Under the pieces are notes generated by a model, which searched no databases, was not told the DNA's origin, and saw only the letters and a program-made list of their open reading frames with translations. A stretch of 64,000 bases of DNA from a virus: positions 1 to 64,000 of IMG/VR virus record IMGVR_UViG_3300020166_000993, one strand, 5' to 3'. Positions within the stretch are counted from its first letter, which is position 1, and every line of letters starts with the position of its first letter. The translations under genes were made by a program, and so were the position numbers. This document shows positions 1 through 8,095 of the stretch, in pieces.

Positions 1-595
1 TCCCCTGTTTTGCAAAACTTAGATAACCAACTACATCAGGATGCACTTCTTGATGGATGGCCCAGTCTTTCCAGTCTTCAAAGTCTACTACTAACTCAAC
101 ATGTCGGAAACGATTAGCAAGGGGAGCAGGCATACGATATGTAACACCTCTATCGCCCTGCCGGTTACCAGCCGCAACAATAACGACATTATCTGGGAGG
201 ACATACTGACCAATACGACGATTCAGTATCAGCTGGTAACCGGCGGCTTGCACTGCTGGAGGTGCACTATTAAGTTCGTCTAAAAATAACACCACATTGT
301 CATACTCTGAAGCTACTTCTGCGCTGGGCAGATCTGCTGGAGGGCTCCACTCCATAGTATTAGTGGACTCGTTTCTCCAAGCATAACCACGCAGGTCAGT
401 TGGATCCATTAGTGCCAAACGGCAATCAATCAGTAGATTGTTACCAGGCATCACATCGTAGCAAATCTGGCTAACGATGTCTGACTTACCAATACCGGGA
501 GGACCCCAGATGAACACTGGCTTTGGTTTGCGGGGATTTGTCATAGCACGATGAATAACGCCTACTGCTTGACTGGGTTTAACTGTAAGATCCAT
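1..595 (-). CDS. MoxR-like AAA+ ATPase (3' end outside window)
   Basis: The visible part is about 198 codons, starting at an ATG whose complement is at 593-595; the stop lies beyond base 1. A Walker A motif GPPGIGKS follows an N-terminal strand, then a Walker B-type FLDELNSAPP and a sensor-like AAGN. This layout is typical of MoxR/CbbQ-type AAA+ ATPases, which act as chaperone-like motors, often with a von Willebrand A-domain partner. The partner, if present, would be outside the window. A strong sigma70-type promoter lies about 35 bp upstream. Family assignment is good; the substrate is unknown. Confidence 0.75.
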   Translation of the reverse strand, partial: MDLTVKPSQAVGVIHRAMTNPRKPKPVFIWGPPGIGKSDIVSQICYDVMPGNNLLIDCRLALMDPTDLRGYAWRNESTNTMEWSPPADLPSAEVASEYDNVVLFLDELNSAPPAVQAAGYQLILNRRIGQYVLPDNVVIVAAGNRQGDRGVTYRMPAPLANRFRHVELVVDFEDWKDWAIHQEVHPDVVGYLSFAKQG

Positions 596-627
596 AAACT
601 ACTCCTAATTTTTTAACCTACAATATA

Positions 628-655
628 ATTATAGCACCTATTTGCTATTTGTCAA
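628..655 (-). promoter_or_regulatory. sigma70-type promoter for the MoxR-like gene
   Basis: Read on the minus strand: TTGACA (650-655), 16 nt, TATAAT (628-633), with TGC directly before the -10, an extended -10 element. It points into the gene starting at 595. Confidence 0.8.
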
Positions 656-660
656 CCTTT

Positions 661-1002
661 TTACATAGTCCAATAACGTTCTGTGAAAGGATCAGCACTG
701 CTGCCTATTTGGTTAATGCTCATTGATAGCGTGATTTCTTTACCAGTACCTGGTGCAATACCAGTACGAGTAACCTGGCGCTCAATATTAGCCAAATAAT
801 GTTCAGATTCAGCAATACCGTAAATGAACTGAGGATCAGTGTCTATACTGTAAGTAGACAGATTTTCATGAGCCTTCTTGCTCATTCTAGTTAGAGCAGC
901 CTTCGCAGCACCTAGGGACTTATAACACGTTGTCTCACGGTAAGAATTACTGCTTCGGGCTTTAACAATTGCGGTGGTCTTTAAATCGTATATTACAAAC
1001 AT
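661..1002 (-). CDS. hypothetical protein, 113 aa
   Basis: I do not recognise this protein. It begins MFVIYDLKTTAIVKAR and is a mixed alpha/beta sequence with no signal peptide, membrane segment or known motif. It is a single-gene unit: a consensus promoter lies about 35 bp upstream and the promoter of the next gene starts just after its stop. That suggests an early, host-takeover type gene, which is inference from position only. Confidence 0.65.
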   Translation of the reverse strand: MFVIYDLKTTAIVKARSSNSYRETTCYKSLGAAKAALTRMSKKAHENLSTYSIDTDPQFIYGIAESEHYLANIERQVTRTGIAPGTGKEITLSMSINQIGSSADPFTERYWTM

Positions 1003-1034
1003 ATTTTCTGCTCTTTTTGTTAATGTATGCGTAT

Positions 1035-1062
1035 ATTATAGCAGGAATACGGGATTTGTCAA
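1035..1062 (-). promoter_or_regulatory. sigma70-type promoter with conserved upstream block
   Basis: Minus strand: TTGACA (1057-1062), 16 nt, TATAAT (1035-1040), TGC before the -10. The promoter and about 20 bp upstream of the -35 are nearly identical to the promoter at 34199-34226. Confidence 0.8.
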
Positions 1063-1103
1063 GCTGTAAGTTATTGATTTATATAGACCAAAAAAAAAAG
1101 GTT

Positions 1104-1129
1104 AAAAAAAGCGGGCAATTGCCCGCTTT
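1104..1129 (-). terminator. rho-independent terminator
   Basis: A perfect palindrome GCGGGCAATTGCCCGC (1111-1126), extended by A/T pairs, is followed on the minus strand by a run of seven T (complement of 1104-1110). It lies 18 bp after the stop of the winged-helix gene and just upstream of the next promoter, so it separates two transcription units. Confidence 0.85.
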
Positions 1130-1146
1130 CTGGGACGGCCTTCAGC

Positions 1147-1419
1147 TTATACTAAGCCTGCTGCCAATGCTTTGAAACCAGCAGCAACAACTGCGCGGCT
1201 TGGGTTACCAAGACGATAAAAAGTCTTAGTACGGCCCTTTGTGTCAGTCTTTTTGTTTGCGTAGATAGCAAACCCTTTCATACGAAGAGCTGATACAGTT
1301 GACCGTGCATTACCTACACCAAATCGAGCTTCGATTTGAGCAGCAGTGAGACCACGATTGTTAGCTTTGAGAGCCTCGAGTACACGAGCTTCTTTAGTTA
1401 CAACTGTTGAATTAGTCAT
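1147..1419 (-). CDS. small winged-helix DNA-binding protein, 90 aa
   Basis: Residues 24-50 read as a helix-turn-helix (LTAAQIEARFGVGNARSTVS) followed by a basic wing (KKTDTKGRTKTFYRL), the layout of small winged-helix regulators. The ATG at 1419 has a good ribosome site (AAAGGAG). It has its own consensus promoter and a strong terminator, so it is a monocistronic early gene. It is probably a regulator or DNA architectural protein; the target is unknown. Confidence 0.7.
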   Translation of the reverse strand: MTNSTVVTKEARVLEALKANNRGLTAAQIEARFGVGNARSTVSALRMKGFAIYANKKTDTKGRTKTFYRLGNPSRAVVAAGFKALAAGLV

Positions 1420-1476
1420 AAATGACTCCTTTACTTAGGTTTAATTGTGCTGTGCTTTATTGCGCAACATGTATTA

Positions 1477-1504
1477 ATTATAGCAGGTCTTAGCTCTTTG
1501 TCAA
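1477..1504 (-). promoter_or_regulatory. sigma70-type promoter for the winged-helix gene
   Basis: Minus strand: TTGACA (1499-1504), 16 nt, CCTGC then TATAAT (1477-1482). The -35 lies inside the last codons of the upstream gene. A leader of about 55 nt precedes the ATG at 1419. Confidence 0.8.
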
Positions 1505-1816
1505 GCGTTTTTTCATGTTTTCTGTAATTTTTTTCATATTTTTTATGATAAATTGCGCAGATTCTGGATTATCAGCAACTAGGATTTGTAGTTCAAAGCA
1601 TAGTTCTGCTAATTCATCTAACTGAGACTCGTTGCCAAACTGAGGTAAGTTGTCCCAGAATGATTCAGAATCCCAGTTCAATACATCCCCATTTTCGTCA
1701 AAGGATATTGTAAGATTATTTAGGTCGTATGAAAGTTCTGCTAACCAATCTGTGTTTTGGTTCTTATTTGATTTCTTTGGAAATTCTATGATATTTCCAG
1801 TTTTTTTCTCAGTCAT
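1490..1816 (-). CDS. hypothetical protein, 108 aa
   Basis: Unrecognised, acidic, soluble-looking protein with Lys/Asn-rich ends and a helix-rich acidic centre (ESQLDELAELCFELQ). The ATG at 1816 has GGGAG about 6 nt upstream. No signal or membrane segment. It follows the SDR-like gene by 29 bp in the same direction. Confidence 0.6.
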   Translation of the reverse strand: MTEKKTGNIIEFPKKSNKNQNTDWLAELSYDLNNLTISFDENGDVLNWDSESFWDNLPQFGNESQLDELAELCFELQILVADNPESAQFIIKNMKKITENMKKRLTKS

Positions 1817-1845
1817 TACGTTTCTCCCTAAATATTTTCATGATC

Positions 1846-2460
1846 TTATGATTGGTATGGATTTAATAATATGTCTAATTGCTCATACTCTCTTGGTCCA
1901 AACAGCGTTCTTTCCAGGATATGATTAGCAACCGTATCTACATTCATTCTTTTTGTGTCATAACTTCCCGATTTATCAGGATCACTTCTAGCAGTTGCTA
2001 TTCTTGTTAGTGTGTAGTGACTTAATCTACATTTTCTACGAGGAAGAACAGTAAATGAATCAAATATGCAGTTTTTGTATGCCTCCCAAAGCCTAATATT
2101 TGTTCTCATATCTTCTTTAGGCATACTATTCTCCGCCATTTTCTCCGTCATTATATCTATAATAAACTGATATTTTAATGCACTGTTAACAACAATAATA
2201 TGTTTGTCCGGAAGTTCTCTCCATTTAGAATATAGTTCGGTTAATAATTTGCTTTGCCCCATAGGTCCAGTCATTATAAACGCATCAAGGTCGTTTTCTA
2301 AAACATTCTCAACACAATTTAAATGAGCTTCAGTGTCGTACCGAAATGTGTAACCTGTTGCTCTAGAGTAACCATATAGTGTATGCTGGTTATCCTTATG
2401 TAGTTGGTTGCATAGAGCTGTTCCTAGTCCACCAGTGTGACCAGTAATTCCAATTTTCAT
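1846..2460 (-). CDS. SDR-like Rossmann-fold protein, atypical
   Basis: The protein starts MKIGITGHTGGLGTAL, a strand plus TGxxGGxG nucleotide-binding loop typical of short-chain dehydrogenases. The start at 2460 overlaps the stop of the HNH gene (ATGA), which favours it over an ATG six codons upstream. The usual Tyr-x3-Lys dyad is not clear; YKNC is the nearest. The second half differs from ordinary SDRs, so catalytic activity is uncertain. The N-terminus resembles the SDR at 32119-32823, suggesting paralogues within this phage. Confidence 0.6.
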   Translation of the reverse strand: MKIGITGHTGGLGTALCNQLHKDNQHTLYGYSRATGYTFRYDTEAHLNCVENVLENDLDAFIMTGPMGQSKLLTELYSKWRELPDKHIIVVNSALKYQFIIDIMTEKMAENSMPKEDMRTNIRLWEAYKNCIFDSFTVLPRRKCRLSHYTLTRIATARSDPDKSGSYDTKRMNVDTVANHILERTLFGPREYEQLDILLNPYQS

Positions 2461-2963
2461 TGTATGTATTCCTCCCAACTTGGATGTTTAACTGTGAAAG
2501 GCATCTTCTTCCTGTTACTTGCTAGTTCAAAGTAGGTGGGTTGATATGGCTTTCTTATAGGTTTAATAATTTTGTGCCCTTTGTGACTATTGCATTTAGC
2601 ACATGCTGTAACAATATTAGTCCATGTTGTTTTACCGTGATGCTTTATAGGTATAACATGATCTAGTGTACCGTTAACCCTGGTTACATCTGTTTCGCAG
2701 TACTGGCACACAAACATGTCGCGTAATAATACACAATATTTGCTGAACCTAGGTGCTCTGTTTTGGTTGACATACTGCTTAACCATTATCACAGCAGGCA
2801 CTTGTGTTTCCCATGTGGGGGAACTTACAATCCAATCGTCATACCATTCTAGTACGTTAACTCTATCTAACCAAACATACTTGATTGCATCTTGCCAACT
2901 AACTGCACTTAATGGCAAAAAACTTATAGGTTGTGCGTCACTATTAAGTATTAAAGTGTCCAT
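2457..2963 (-). CDS. HNH endonuclease
   Basis: The C-terminal half has the HNH core: CQYC zinc knuckle half, LDHVIPIKHHG catalytic strand, a TNIVTAC helix and CAKC second knuckle half. The N-terminal half resembles stand-alone McrA-type HNH proteins. The chosen ATG at 2963 lies one base after the upstream stop. It could be a free-standing homing-type nuclease or a nuclease acting on phage or host DNA; the target is unknown. Confidence 0.8.
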   Translation of the reverse strand: MDTLILNSDAQPISFLPLSAVSWQDAIKYVWLDRVNVLEWYDDWIVSSPTWETQVPAVIMVKQYVNQNRAPRFSKYCVLLRDMFVCQYCETDVTRVNGTLDHVIPIKHHGKTTWTNIVTACAKCNSHKGHKIIKPIRKPYQPTYFELASNRKKMPFTVKHPSWEEYIQ

Positions 2964-2964
2964 G

Positions 2965-3333
2965 TTATAAATATTCCGCAAATTCGTTTATATTTTTACC
3001 ATTAAGCTGATACCAGGCAGCATCGTCCTCAGAGTAAAAAGTCGCATATCTCATACTTATATAATACGGCCATAACATCTTTTTGTCAAGTACTATTATT
3101 GCTTTGTTGCTAATTTCTTGTATAACTGGATACGAATTAAATGCAAAGTGTTTGCATAGTACTGCATTACCATTAAATGTTAATCGTAATCCTTGGTGAT
3201 GTCCATGACTAAATCTGTAGTTTTTAAATAAAAATGATAACGCTTTAGATTTACTTACTTCTTCGTCAAACAGGGTGTTGACATCGTTATATACTGTATA
3301 GAGTATGTGTTCATGCAAACTTTTATACGTCAT
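2965..3333 (-). CDS. hypothetical protein, 122 aa
   Basis: Not recognised. Rich in aromatic residues and histidine (FSHGHHQG, WPYYIS), soluble. It overlaps the upstream small gene by about 11 nt and is followed after one base by the HNH gene, so it is part of a coupled run. Confidence 0.6.
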   Translation of the reverse strand: MTYKSLHEHILYTVYNDVNTLFDEEVSKSKALSFLFKNYRFSHGHHQGLRLTFNGNAVLCKHFAFNSYPVIQEISNKAIIVLDKKMLWPYYISMRYATFYSEDDAAWYQLNGKNINEFAEYL

Positions 3334-3619
3334 GTTCCTCTACAACTTCACCCTGAGTAAGTTTAATTACACAAAACTTGTCTGTATTAAAAATTTTGTT
3401 TAATCTATCTCTTAAATTAAACGCATGTCCAGGATTACTAAAAGAAACTTTTTTATATTTAGGTCCAGGATAATTTACTAGTGTATTTTGTGTTCTTAAA
3501 TTAACAGGATTCCCGTCAAAGAATACACTAAAAATTGCTTCTGCACTTAGCACTTGTTCTGATTTATATGTATGTTTGTTAACTGCTTCTAGTAATATGT
3601 GTGGTTTAGGTCTACTCAT
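3323..3619 (-). CDS. hypothetical protein, about 98 aa
   Basis: Not recognised; basic, soluble, begins MSRPKPHILL. The ATG at 3619 is preferred to an upstream TTG because a T4-like late box GATAAATA sits exactly 5 nt before it. With the late start site expected 6-7 nt after the box, the mRNA would be leaderless. Confidence 0.55.
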   Translation of the reverse strand: MSRPKPHILLEAVNKHTYKSEQVLSAEAIFSVFFDGNPVNLRTQNTLVNYPGPKYKKVSFSNPGHAFNLRDRLNKIFNTDKFCVIKLTQGEVVEEHDV

Positions 3620-3624
3620 ACAGG

Positions 3625-3632
3625 TATTTATC
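3625..3632 (-). promoter_or_regulatory. T4-like late promoter box
   Basis: GATAAATA on the minus strand, 5 nt before the ATG at 3619. It matches the late box repeated before structural genes elsewhere in the window. Confidence 0.5.
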
Positions 3633-3644
3633 AAAAAACATGTT

Positions 3645-4586
3645 TTAACGATTAGCAGTATATGTAAACTCCATATCGTTTAAACTAACACCATTTTCAC
3701 AACTATTGCACATCTCAAAACATGTGTAAGGTTCCGGCGCTATTTCTTCATATGATTCTAGTATTAGGTTTCCCAGTACATGTTCTAAGTTATAATCCAT
3801 ACAACATAATACAACATCCCCATTAGGCAAACATACGTTATGATATAGTCCTTCTGGACAATTACAAGTAGTTGGACTTTCAGGAGGATGGCTAGCCCAG
3901 TAAAATATTTCGGGAAGCAATTCTGGCTTTAGTAAACGTTCTTTTTCCAAATTTCCTGCTCTCGAATACATTTTACTTGCACTAAATCCGTTCCAGAGAT
4001 GGCTGAATTCATCTAATACTTCTCCCATGCACATTACATCAAAATTTTGTACTCTGTGCTCGTTTTCTTTAATATGCTGTAAAAGTTTACGATATCTATC
4101 AGTTATAGGATGCTTTGCTCTTTTTTCTTTGTCAGGCAAATGTAGCATGAATCCACCGTTCGGATTTCCAGCAAAAGGTATATGTGCTATTTTCTCAAAA
4201 TCCTCAACGCTCATACCTATGCCTGTGGTAAAAACACTTACAGGATGCCCGGTTTCGTGTGCATAAACAATCATATCAGCACAGTGGTTGTTTACAAATG
4301 GTTCTGTAAACCCTGCAAATGTAACTCTAAGCTCAAGTGGTAATTTATCAACCATGTGTTTAAAGCTATCAAGAGATAACATAGTTAAGTCACTGTATGC
4401 TTTAGTTAATACACGCTGCGGGCAAAATACACAATCAACAGGACAACCTTTTAACGGTATATTTGTTGTAAATTCCATAGTAGGGAAATCTGTAGTTTTC
4501 CAAGGATGTGTTGTAAATTTTTTGTGTTTTACCACAGTGTTTACTTTTTTTGGTATAACTTCAACGGTTTTAATTAAGTTAATCAT
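3645..4586 (-). CDS. radical SAM protein with SPASM-like C-terminus
   Basis: The cluster motif CPVDCVFC (CxxxCxxC) lies near residue 50, the canonical 4Fe-4S site that cleaves S-adenosylmethionine. The C-terminal third carries further cysteines (CNC, CCMDY, CFEMCNSC) in a SPASM-like pattern that would hold auxiliary iron-sulfur clusters. SPASM enzymes often modify peptides or sugars. The start shares one base with the upstream stop (TAATG). No obvious precursor peptide is adjacent. The reaction is unknown. Confidence 0.75.
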   Translation of the reverse strand: MINLIKTVEVIPKKVNTVVKHKKFTTHPWKTTDFPTMEFTTNIPLKGCPVDCVFCPQRVLTKAYSDLTMLSLDSFKHMVDKLPLELRVTFAGFTEPFVNNHCADMIVYAHETGHPVSVFTTGIGMSVEDFEKIAHIPFAGNPNGGFMLHLPDKEKRAKHPITDRYRKLLQHIKENEHRVQNFDVMCMGEVLDEFSHLWNGFSASKMYSRAGNLEKERLLKPELLPEIFYWASHPPESPTTCNCPEGLYHNVCLPNGDVVLCCMDYNLEHVLGNLILESYEEIAPEPYTCFEMCNSCENGVSLNDMEFTYTANR

Positions 4587-5110
4587 TATGTTAATTTCTG
4601 AGCATTCCTATATACTTTATTTAACTGTTTTAATCTCTGTTTAGCGTCAAAGGCAGTTTTAAAAGGACCTTCGTAACCATATTTCTCAAGTGTGGCTAGT
4701 TTGGGCCCGTGTGCATGCTTCCACCCTTTTTCAAAGTTAATTGTGTAAAAACCAGCAGCATAGTATACATCGCTATCTAAAATCTTTGTGTATAAAGGTA
4801 AATCATGCCGATAGTCTGGATTAGACTCTTCTAAGGCAAATGGTTCTGTATAATCTACTTGATGCCCTTTAACAAAAAACTTATCTGGTTTTTGTATAGG
4901 TTTTTTTATTTGTACCTCAAACATCTCTACATTACCAAAATGCTTAATTACTGCAGACTTGTCTGTAAAATGAAGTAGTTCTTTACCAGTTATAAAAGTA
5001 AAATGGTCTTGTACATCTTTATTTAATATGCCCATTCTGTTTTCACCTTGATGAACTAACCAAGCAACGTCTGATACCTGCTGTAACATTATCTCTTTAA
5101 AGTACGACAT
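4586..5110 (-). CDS. hypothetical phage protein, 174 aa
   Basis: Begins MSYFKEIMLQQVSDVAW. Soluble, mixed composition, no motif that I recognise. The ATG at 5110 was chosen because an upstream ATG at 5182 would overlap the preceding gene by about 60 nt. It is translationally coupled to the radical SAM gene downstream. Confidence 0.6.
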   Translation of the reverse strand: MSYFKEIMLQQVSDVAWLVHQGENRMGILNKDVQDHFTFITGKELLHFTDKSAVIKHFGNVEMFEVQIKKPIQKPDKFFVKGHQVDYTEPFALEESNPDYRHDLPLYTKILDSDVYYAAGFYTINFEKGWKHAHGPKLATLEKYGYEGPFKTAFDAKQRLKQLNKVYRNAQKLT

Positions 5111-5120
5111 GTGTTTTTTC

Positions 5121-5381
5121 CTATTTTGTATCCCCAAACCTTCTAGGTCGGGTAAATTCTTGTTGTATTGCTTCGTGCGCACTATTGCCTTCAGCTGCTT
5201 TGCGTATATTGTAATATTTTTCTCGTTTAGTGTCTATCCAGGGAGGTACATTACTATCTGGATCTCCCATAAACGGTCTTCTATATACTTGCTCATCTAC
5301 TCTTTCGTAAACCCATTTAATACCACGCTTGCCATTTTCTAAAATCCAAGCAGCTTTGTCTGTATCTGTCCACTCTATCAT
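5121..5381 (-). CDS. hypothetical protein, 86 aa
   Basis: Small soluble protein starting MIEWTDTDKAAWILENGKRG, charged and tryptophan-rich. It overlaps the upstream membrane protein gene by ATGA. Function unknown. Confidence 0.6.
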   Translation of the reverse strand: MIEWTDTDKAAWILENGKRGIKWVYERVDEQVYRRPFMGDPDSNVPPWIDTKREKYYNIRKAAEGNSAHEAIQQEFTRPRRFGDTK

Positions 5382-5584
5382 AGTTTAAATGCCAATACCA
5401 TTAGTATACACAATAAAAGTATATTTGTAAAGAAGATTTCTATTGCAAGAATAGTATGATACCAAACCCAGCGGGACTCATATATCTTGTTTACTTCTGG
5501 GTGACTGCCTTTTTCTATAATAGCTTTATCCAGTATATTATCTTCAACTGGACGTTCGAAGAATTTAATTATTTTTGCTAACAT
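5378..5584 (-). CDS. small membrane protein, 68 aa
   Basis: A charged N-terminal half is followed by one long hydrophobic helix (about residues 43-67, TILAIEIFFTNILLLCIL) ending near the C-terminus. Likely an inner-membrane protein with a single span. Coupled to the 86-aa gene downstream. Function unknown. Confidence 0.6.
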   Translation of the reverse strand: MLAKIIKFFERPVEDNILDKAIIEKGSHPEVNKIYESRWVWYHTILAIEIFFTNILLLCILMVLAFKL

Positions 5585-5633
5585 TGTCTAATTGTTCCTT
5601 CTAGTTCTATCTTTTCTGAGGACATACAATCCA

Positions 5634-6623
5634 TTATTTAACTCCTGCGTTTAATAACGTAGCAAACTCTGTAGGTTGATCACTAAGTCTCTTTAAATCC
5701 CACTTAGCACAAAACTTCATAAAGTGTATGCCTACGTTCTGTACTTTTTCTTTATTTACTGCCTCAGCAATTACCGCATTGCATGCCTGCTTAACTTCTT
5801 CTGGTTGCATGGTTAAATCAATTAATGTACGGTTACGTTCATAGTCATCTCGAACACGATGCTCTATATCTTCATGGTCTGTCCAGCGTTGTAGCATAAA
5901 GTTATTGTAATTAAAGCCACCAGTGTTTCGATCTGCAAACGCTTCCGAAATACCAGTTTTATTTTTACTGCCCTTAGTACGTGCGCCTGGGTAAGCAGCA
6001 AACACATTGTCTGCACTATCACCACGAACACATTTTTCAAACAGAATCCATTCAGGATCAGGCAGTACTTTATCTTTACCAGTCTTCTTATCAACTATAC
6101 GCTTACCACTCTTAGCATCAACAAATCCTTCTAGACTAACAATTGTATCCTGTGTGCCGTTATATTGCTTGACATTGGGCGCCATTAGCTGATGGAAATC
6201 ACTATCTGTACTTACAATAACATGTTGATCATCTGGATGCTTTTGTATCCAGGTAGCAATTAGGTCGTCAGCCTCAGCATTACCACACTGGATAACACTA
6301 GAGTTTGTCTTTTCAGTAAAGAACTTGATCATGTCATTATAAGCTTCAAAGAACAATTCGTCATCTTCTTGTTCCCTGACTGATCTTTTAGCTGCTAACA
6401 CTTTACGATTGGCTTTGTAAGGGGGGTAAAAGTCTTTACGCCATGAACGACCTTCTAAACAAAACACAACATGACTGCCGTTAAAATCCTTCCAGGCCTT
6501 CTTAATGCTGTTAAACATAATGTGCATTGCCATGCCAATCTTCATGTCAATGTCCTTACCACCACCCACATGCTTTGCTCTGAAAAACATGTTCAAACTG
6601 TCTACTAGGATATATGTTGACAC
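5634..6623 (-). CDS. rnh: T4 RNase H-like 5'-3' exonuclease (FEN family)
   Basis: A 329-aa protein with the acidic metal-binding residues of FEN/PIN-like nucleases in order: VDSLNMFFRA, CGNAEADDLIA, VSTDSDFHQL and VRGDSADNV. T4 RNase H removes lagging-strand RNA primers and nearby DNA, working with gp32 and the clamp. The start is GTG at 6623, supported by an ideal AGGAGG ribosome site 6 nt upstream. The other core replication genes lie at 17.8-22 kb and 61-62 kb. Confidence 0.85.
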   Translation of the reverse strand: MSTYILVDSLNMFFRAKHVGGGKDIDMKIGMAMHIMFNSIKKAWKDFNGSHVVFCLEGRSWRKDFYPPYKANRKVLAAKRSVREQEDDELFFEAYNDMIKFFTEKTNSSVIQCGNAEADDLIATWIQKHPDDQHVIVSTDSDFHQLMAPNVKQYNGTQDTIVSLEGFVDAKSGKRIVDKKTGKDKVLPDPEWILFEKCVRGDSADNVFAAYPGARTKGSKNKTGISEAFADRNTGGFNYNNFMLQRWTDHEDIEHRVRDDYERNRTLIDLTMQPEEVKQACNAVIAEAVNKEKVQNVGIHFMKFCAKWDLKRLSDQPTEFATLLNAGVK

Positions 6624-6632
6624 TGTGACCTC

Positions 6633-6980
6633 CTATGGTCGATTCATTACACGTAAATATTTAAGTTTGGTTTTGCCTTTATTGTACACACGATGAAATA
6701 CACCTGCTTGAACAGTTACAATGTCTTGTGCATTTACTTTGTGTGTTTCTTCGATTTCTCCCTGCCCTTCGTCAGGATATCTCAAATACATCTCACCTGC
6801 GCCCTGGGTAAAAAAGAAAATTTCATCTTGTAAATGATGTTTGTGTCCAGCAGTATGGCTACCCGAAAACAGGTGAGTGCTACTGAGTATGAGATTATCA
6901 CCAACAAAGTTATCTTTTACAGTATAACTGTCATTCTCTTTGGTGATATGTCCGCCAATGTCATCAAATTCATCCTTCAT
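6633..6980 (-). CDS. cupin-domain protein
   Basis: A 115-aa single-cupin beta-barrel: motif 1 with AGHKHHLQDEIFFFTQGAGE (metal-binding His, His, Glu) and motif 2 with GVFHRVYN (final His). Single cupins bind a metal and can be isomerases, dioxygenases or sugar-binding proteins. The substrate cannot be read. It lies 9 bp before the RNase H gene and overlaps the collagen-like gene by 11 nt. Confidence 0.75.
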   Translation of the reverse strand: MKDEFDDIGGHITKENDSYTVKDNFVGDNLILSSTHLFSGSHTAGHKHHLQDEIFFFTQGAGEMYLRYPDEGQGEIEETHKVNAQDIVTVQAGVFHRVYNKGKTKLKYLRVMNRP

Positions 6981-7284
6981 TGCTAGTCCTGCCCTCGTGA
7001 CCTTGAATACCTTGACGTCCTTGTGTTGCTTGAGAACCAGTGTTGCCCTGTGGCACCAACTGTGTTTTGAACTCCTTGTACATCTTGTATGCCTTGAGCG
7101 CCAGTTGTGCCTTCTTCTTAGACTTCTTCTTCATACGGCGCAATTTTGCAAAAAAGTTTGATAATCGCTGTGATACAATTTCCCTGCGTTTATGACGTCT
7201 AGTTCTAGCACGTTCAGACTGTTCAACTCTTTTGGTCTTAACAACAGGTTTAACAACAACTTCTTCTAATATTTTGTCTTCCAT
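6970..7284 (-). CDS. short protein with collagen-like tail, 104 aa
   Basis: An acidic start, a strongly basic central segment (arginine and lysine clusters, residues 19-70, probably helical), then a C-terminal run with glycine at nearly every third residue (QGNTGSQATQGRQGIQGHEG). That is a short, imperfect collagen-like stretch. Such repeats in phages often occur in virion or fibre proteins. The basic region could bind nucleic acid. Function unknown. Confidence 0.55.
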   Translation of the reverse strand: MEDKILEEVVVKPVVKTKRVEQSERARTRRHKRREIVSQRLSNFFAKLRRMKKKSKKKAQLALKAYKMYKEFKTQLVPQGNTGSQATQGRQGIQGHEGRTSNEG

Positions 7285-7291
7285 AACTACC

Positions 7292-7477
7292 TCACTTTGA
7301 ATGCGGTGGTTTTTTTACCTCTACAAACCATTCGTGCTTGCGACTAACCGGATTGAATTTTTTCATTCGCATTTTTTCCATCTTCTTCTTTTTGGATACA
7401 GTGTAATGATACTCGTGAGATTCACGAGTTTGTCCTTCTGGGATCAAATACACAATGTCGTTGTCTTTTCTAGCCAT
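7292..7477 (-). CDS. hypothetical protein, 61 aa
   Basis: Very basic small protein (KKKKMEKMRMKKFNP), no membrane segment. One base separates it from the upstream gene. Function unknown. Confidence 0.5.
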   Translation of the reverse strand: MARKDNDIVYLIPEGQTRESHEYHYTVSKKKKMEKMRMKKFNPVSRKHEWFVEVKKPPHSK

Positions 7478-7478
7478 T

Positions 7479-7703
7479 TTAATCTCCGTTTAAAATATCG
7501 TCAAAAGGTGATTCTTTTAAACCAACCTCTCTTGCTTTTTCTAAGTCTTGCTCTAAGTTAATTTTAAGGTAATTTCGGTAATTTGTCAAGATATAATTTA
7601 CCTCTGCATTAGACATAGTTTTAATATACTCATCTATAACAGGTTGTACTGCATTCATTAAGGCAGCCAGTTTAAGTTTACTTTTGGTATCAACGTCTTT
7701 CAT
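7479..7703 (-). CDS. hypothetical protein, 74 aa
   Basis: Helical, charged protein starting MKDVDTKSKLKLAALM. It overlaps the upstream 134-aa gene by 14 nt. Function unknown. Confidence 0.55.
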   Translation of the reverse strand: MKDVDTKSKLKLAALMNAVQPVIDEYIKTMSNAEVNYILTNYRNYLKINLEQDLEKAREVGLKESPFDDILNGD

Positions 7704-8094
7704 GTGGGTCTACCTGTTGTAATCCGTAATCTTGGTCAGCCCCTGCTTGCAATAACACACTCCTACAAATACTGTTGAACCATTGATTAACAACATCTTC
7801 ATCACTCTTGCCAGCCAAGCCGTTTGAAGACAGCATTTTAATAAATTCATCGTTCCAATCTAATTCAAAAAAGCCTTGTGTTACATCGTCAGGATTAACA
7901 CCAACTTCAATAACACTTACCCAAGGTTCCTCTCGCTTTGTTGCGTCTTCCTTGTCCCATTTGTTATTGATTTTAGTAACTTCTTCAGCTAACTTTTCTT
8001 CATCTTTAATTTCGTAATTAGCCTTTGCTAACTCTAGTTCTCTGTCTTTTTTGCCCCAACTAGTTGGGTGCATTCTAAAAGGTATTCTAGCCAT
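7690..8094 (-). CDS. hypothetical phage protein, 134 aa
   Basis: Starts MARIPFRMHPTSWGKKDREL, with a charged helix followed by an acidic, tryptophan-containing C-terminal half. No recognised domain. It begins one base after the stop of the QueE-like gene, so it is co-translated with the deazaguanine genes. Confidence 0.6.
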   Translation of the reverse strand: MARIPFRMHPTSWGKKDRELELAKANYEIKDEEKLAEEVTKINNKWDKEDATKREEPWVSVIEVGVNPDDVTQGFFELDWNDEFIKMLSSNGLAGKSDEDVVNQWFNSICRSVLLQAGADQDYGLQQVDPHERR

Positions 8095-8095
8095 A

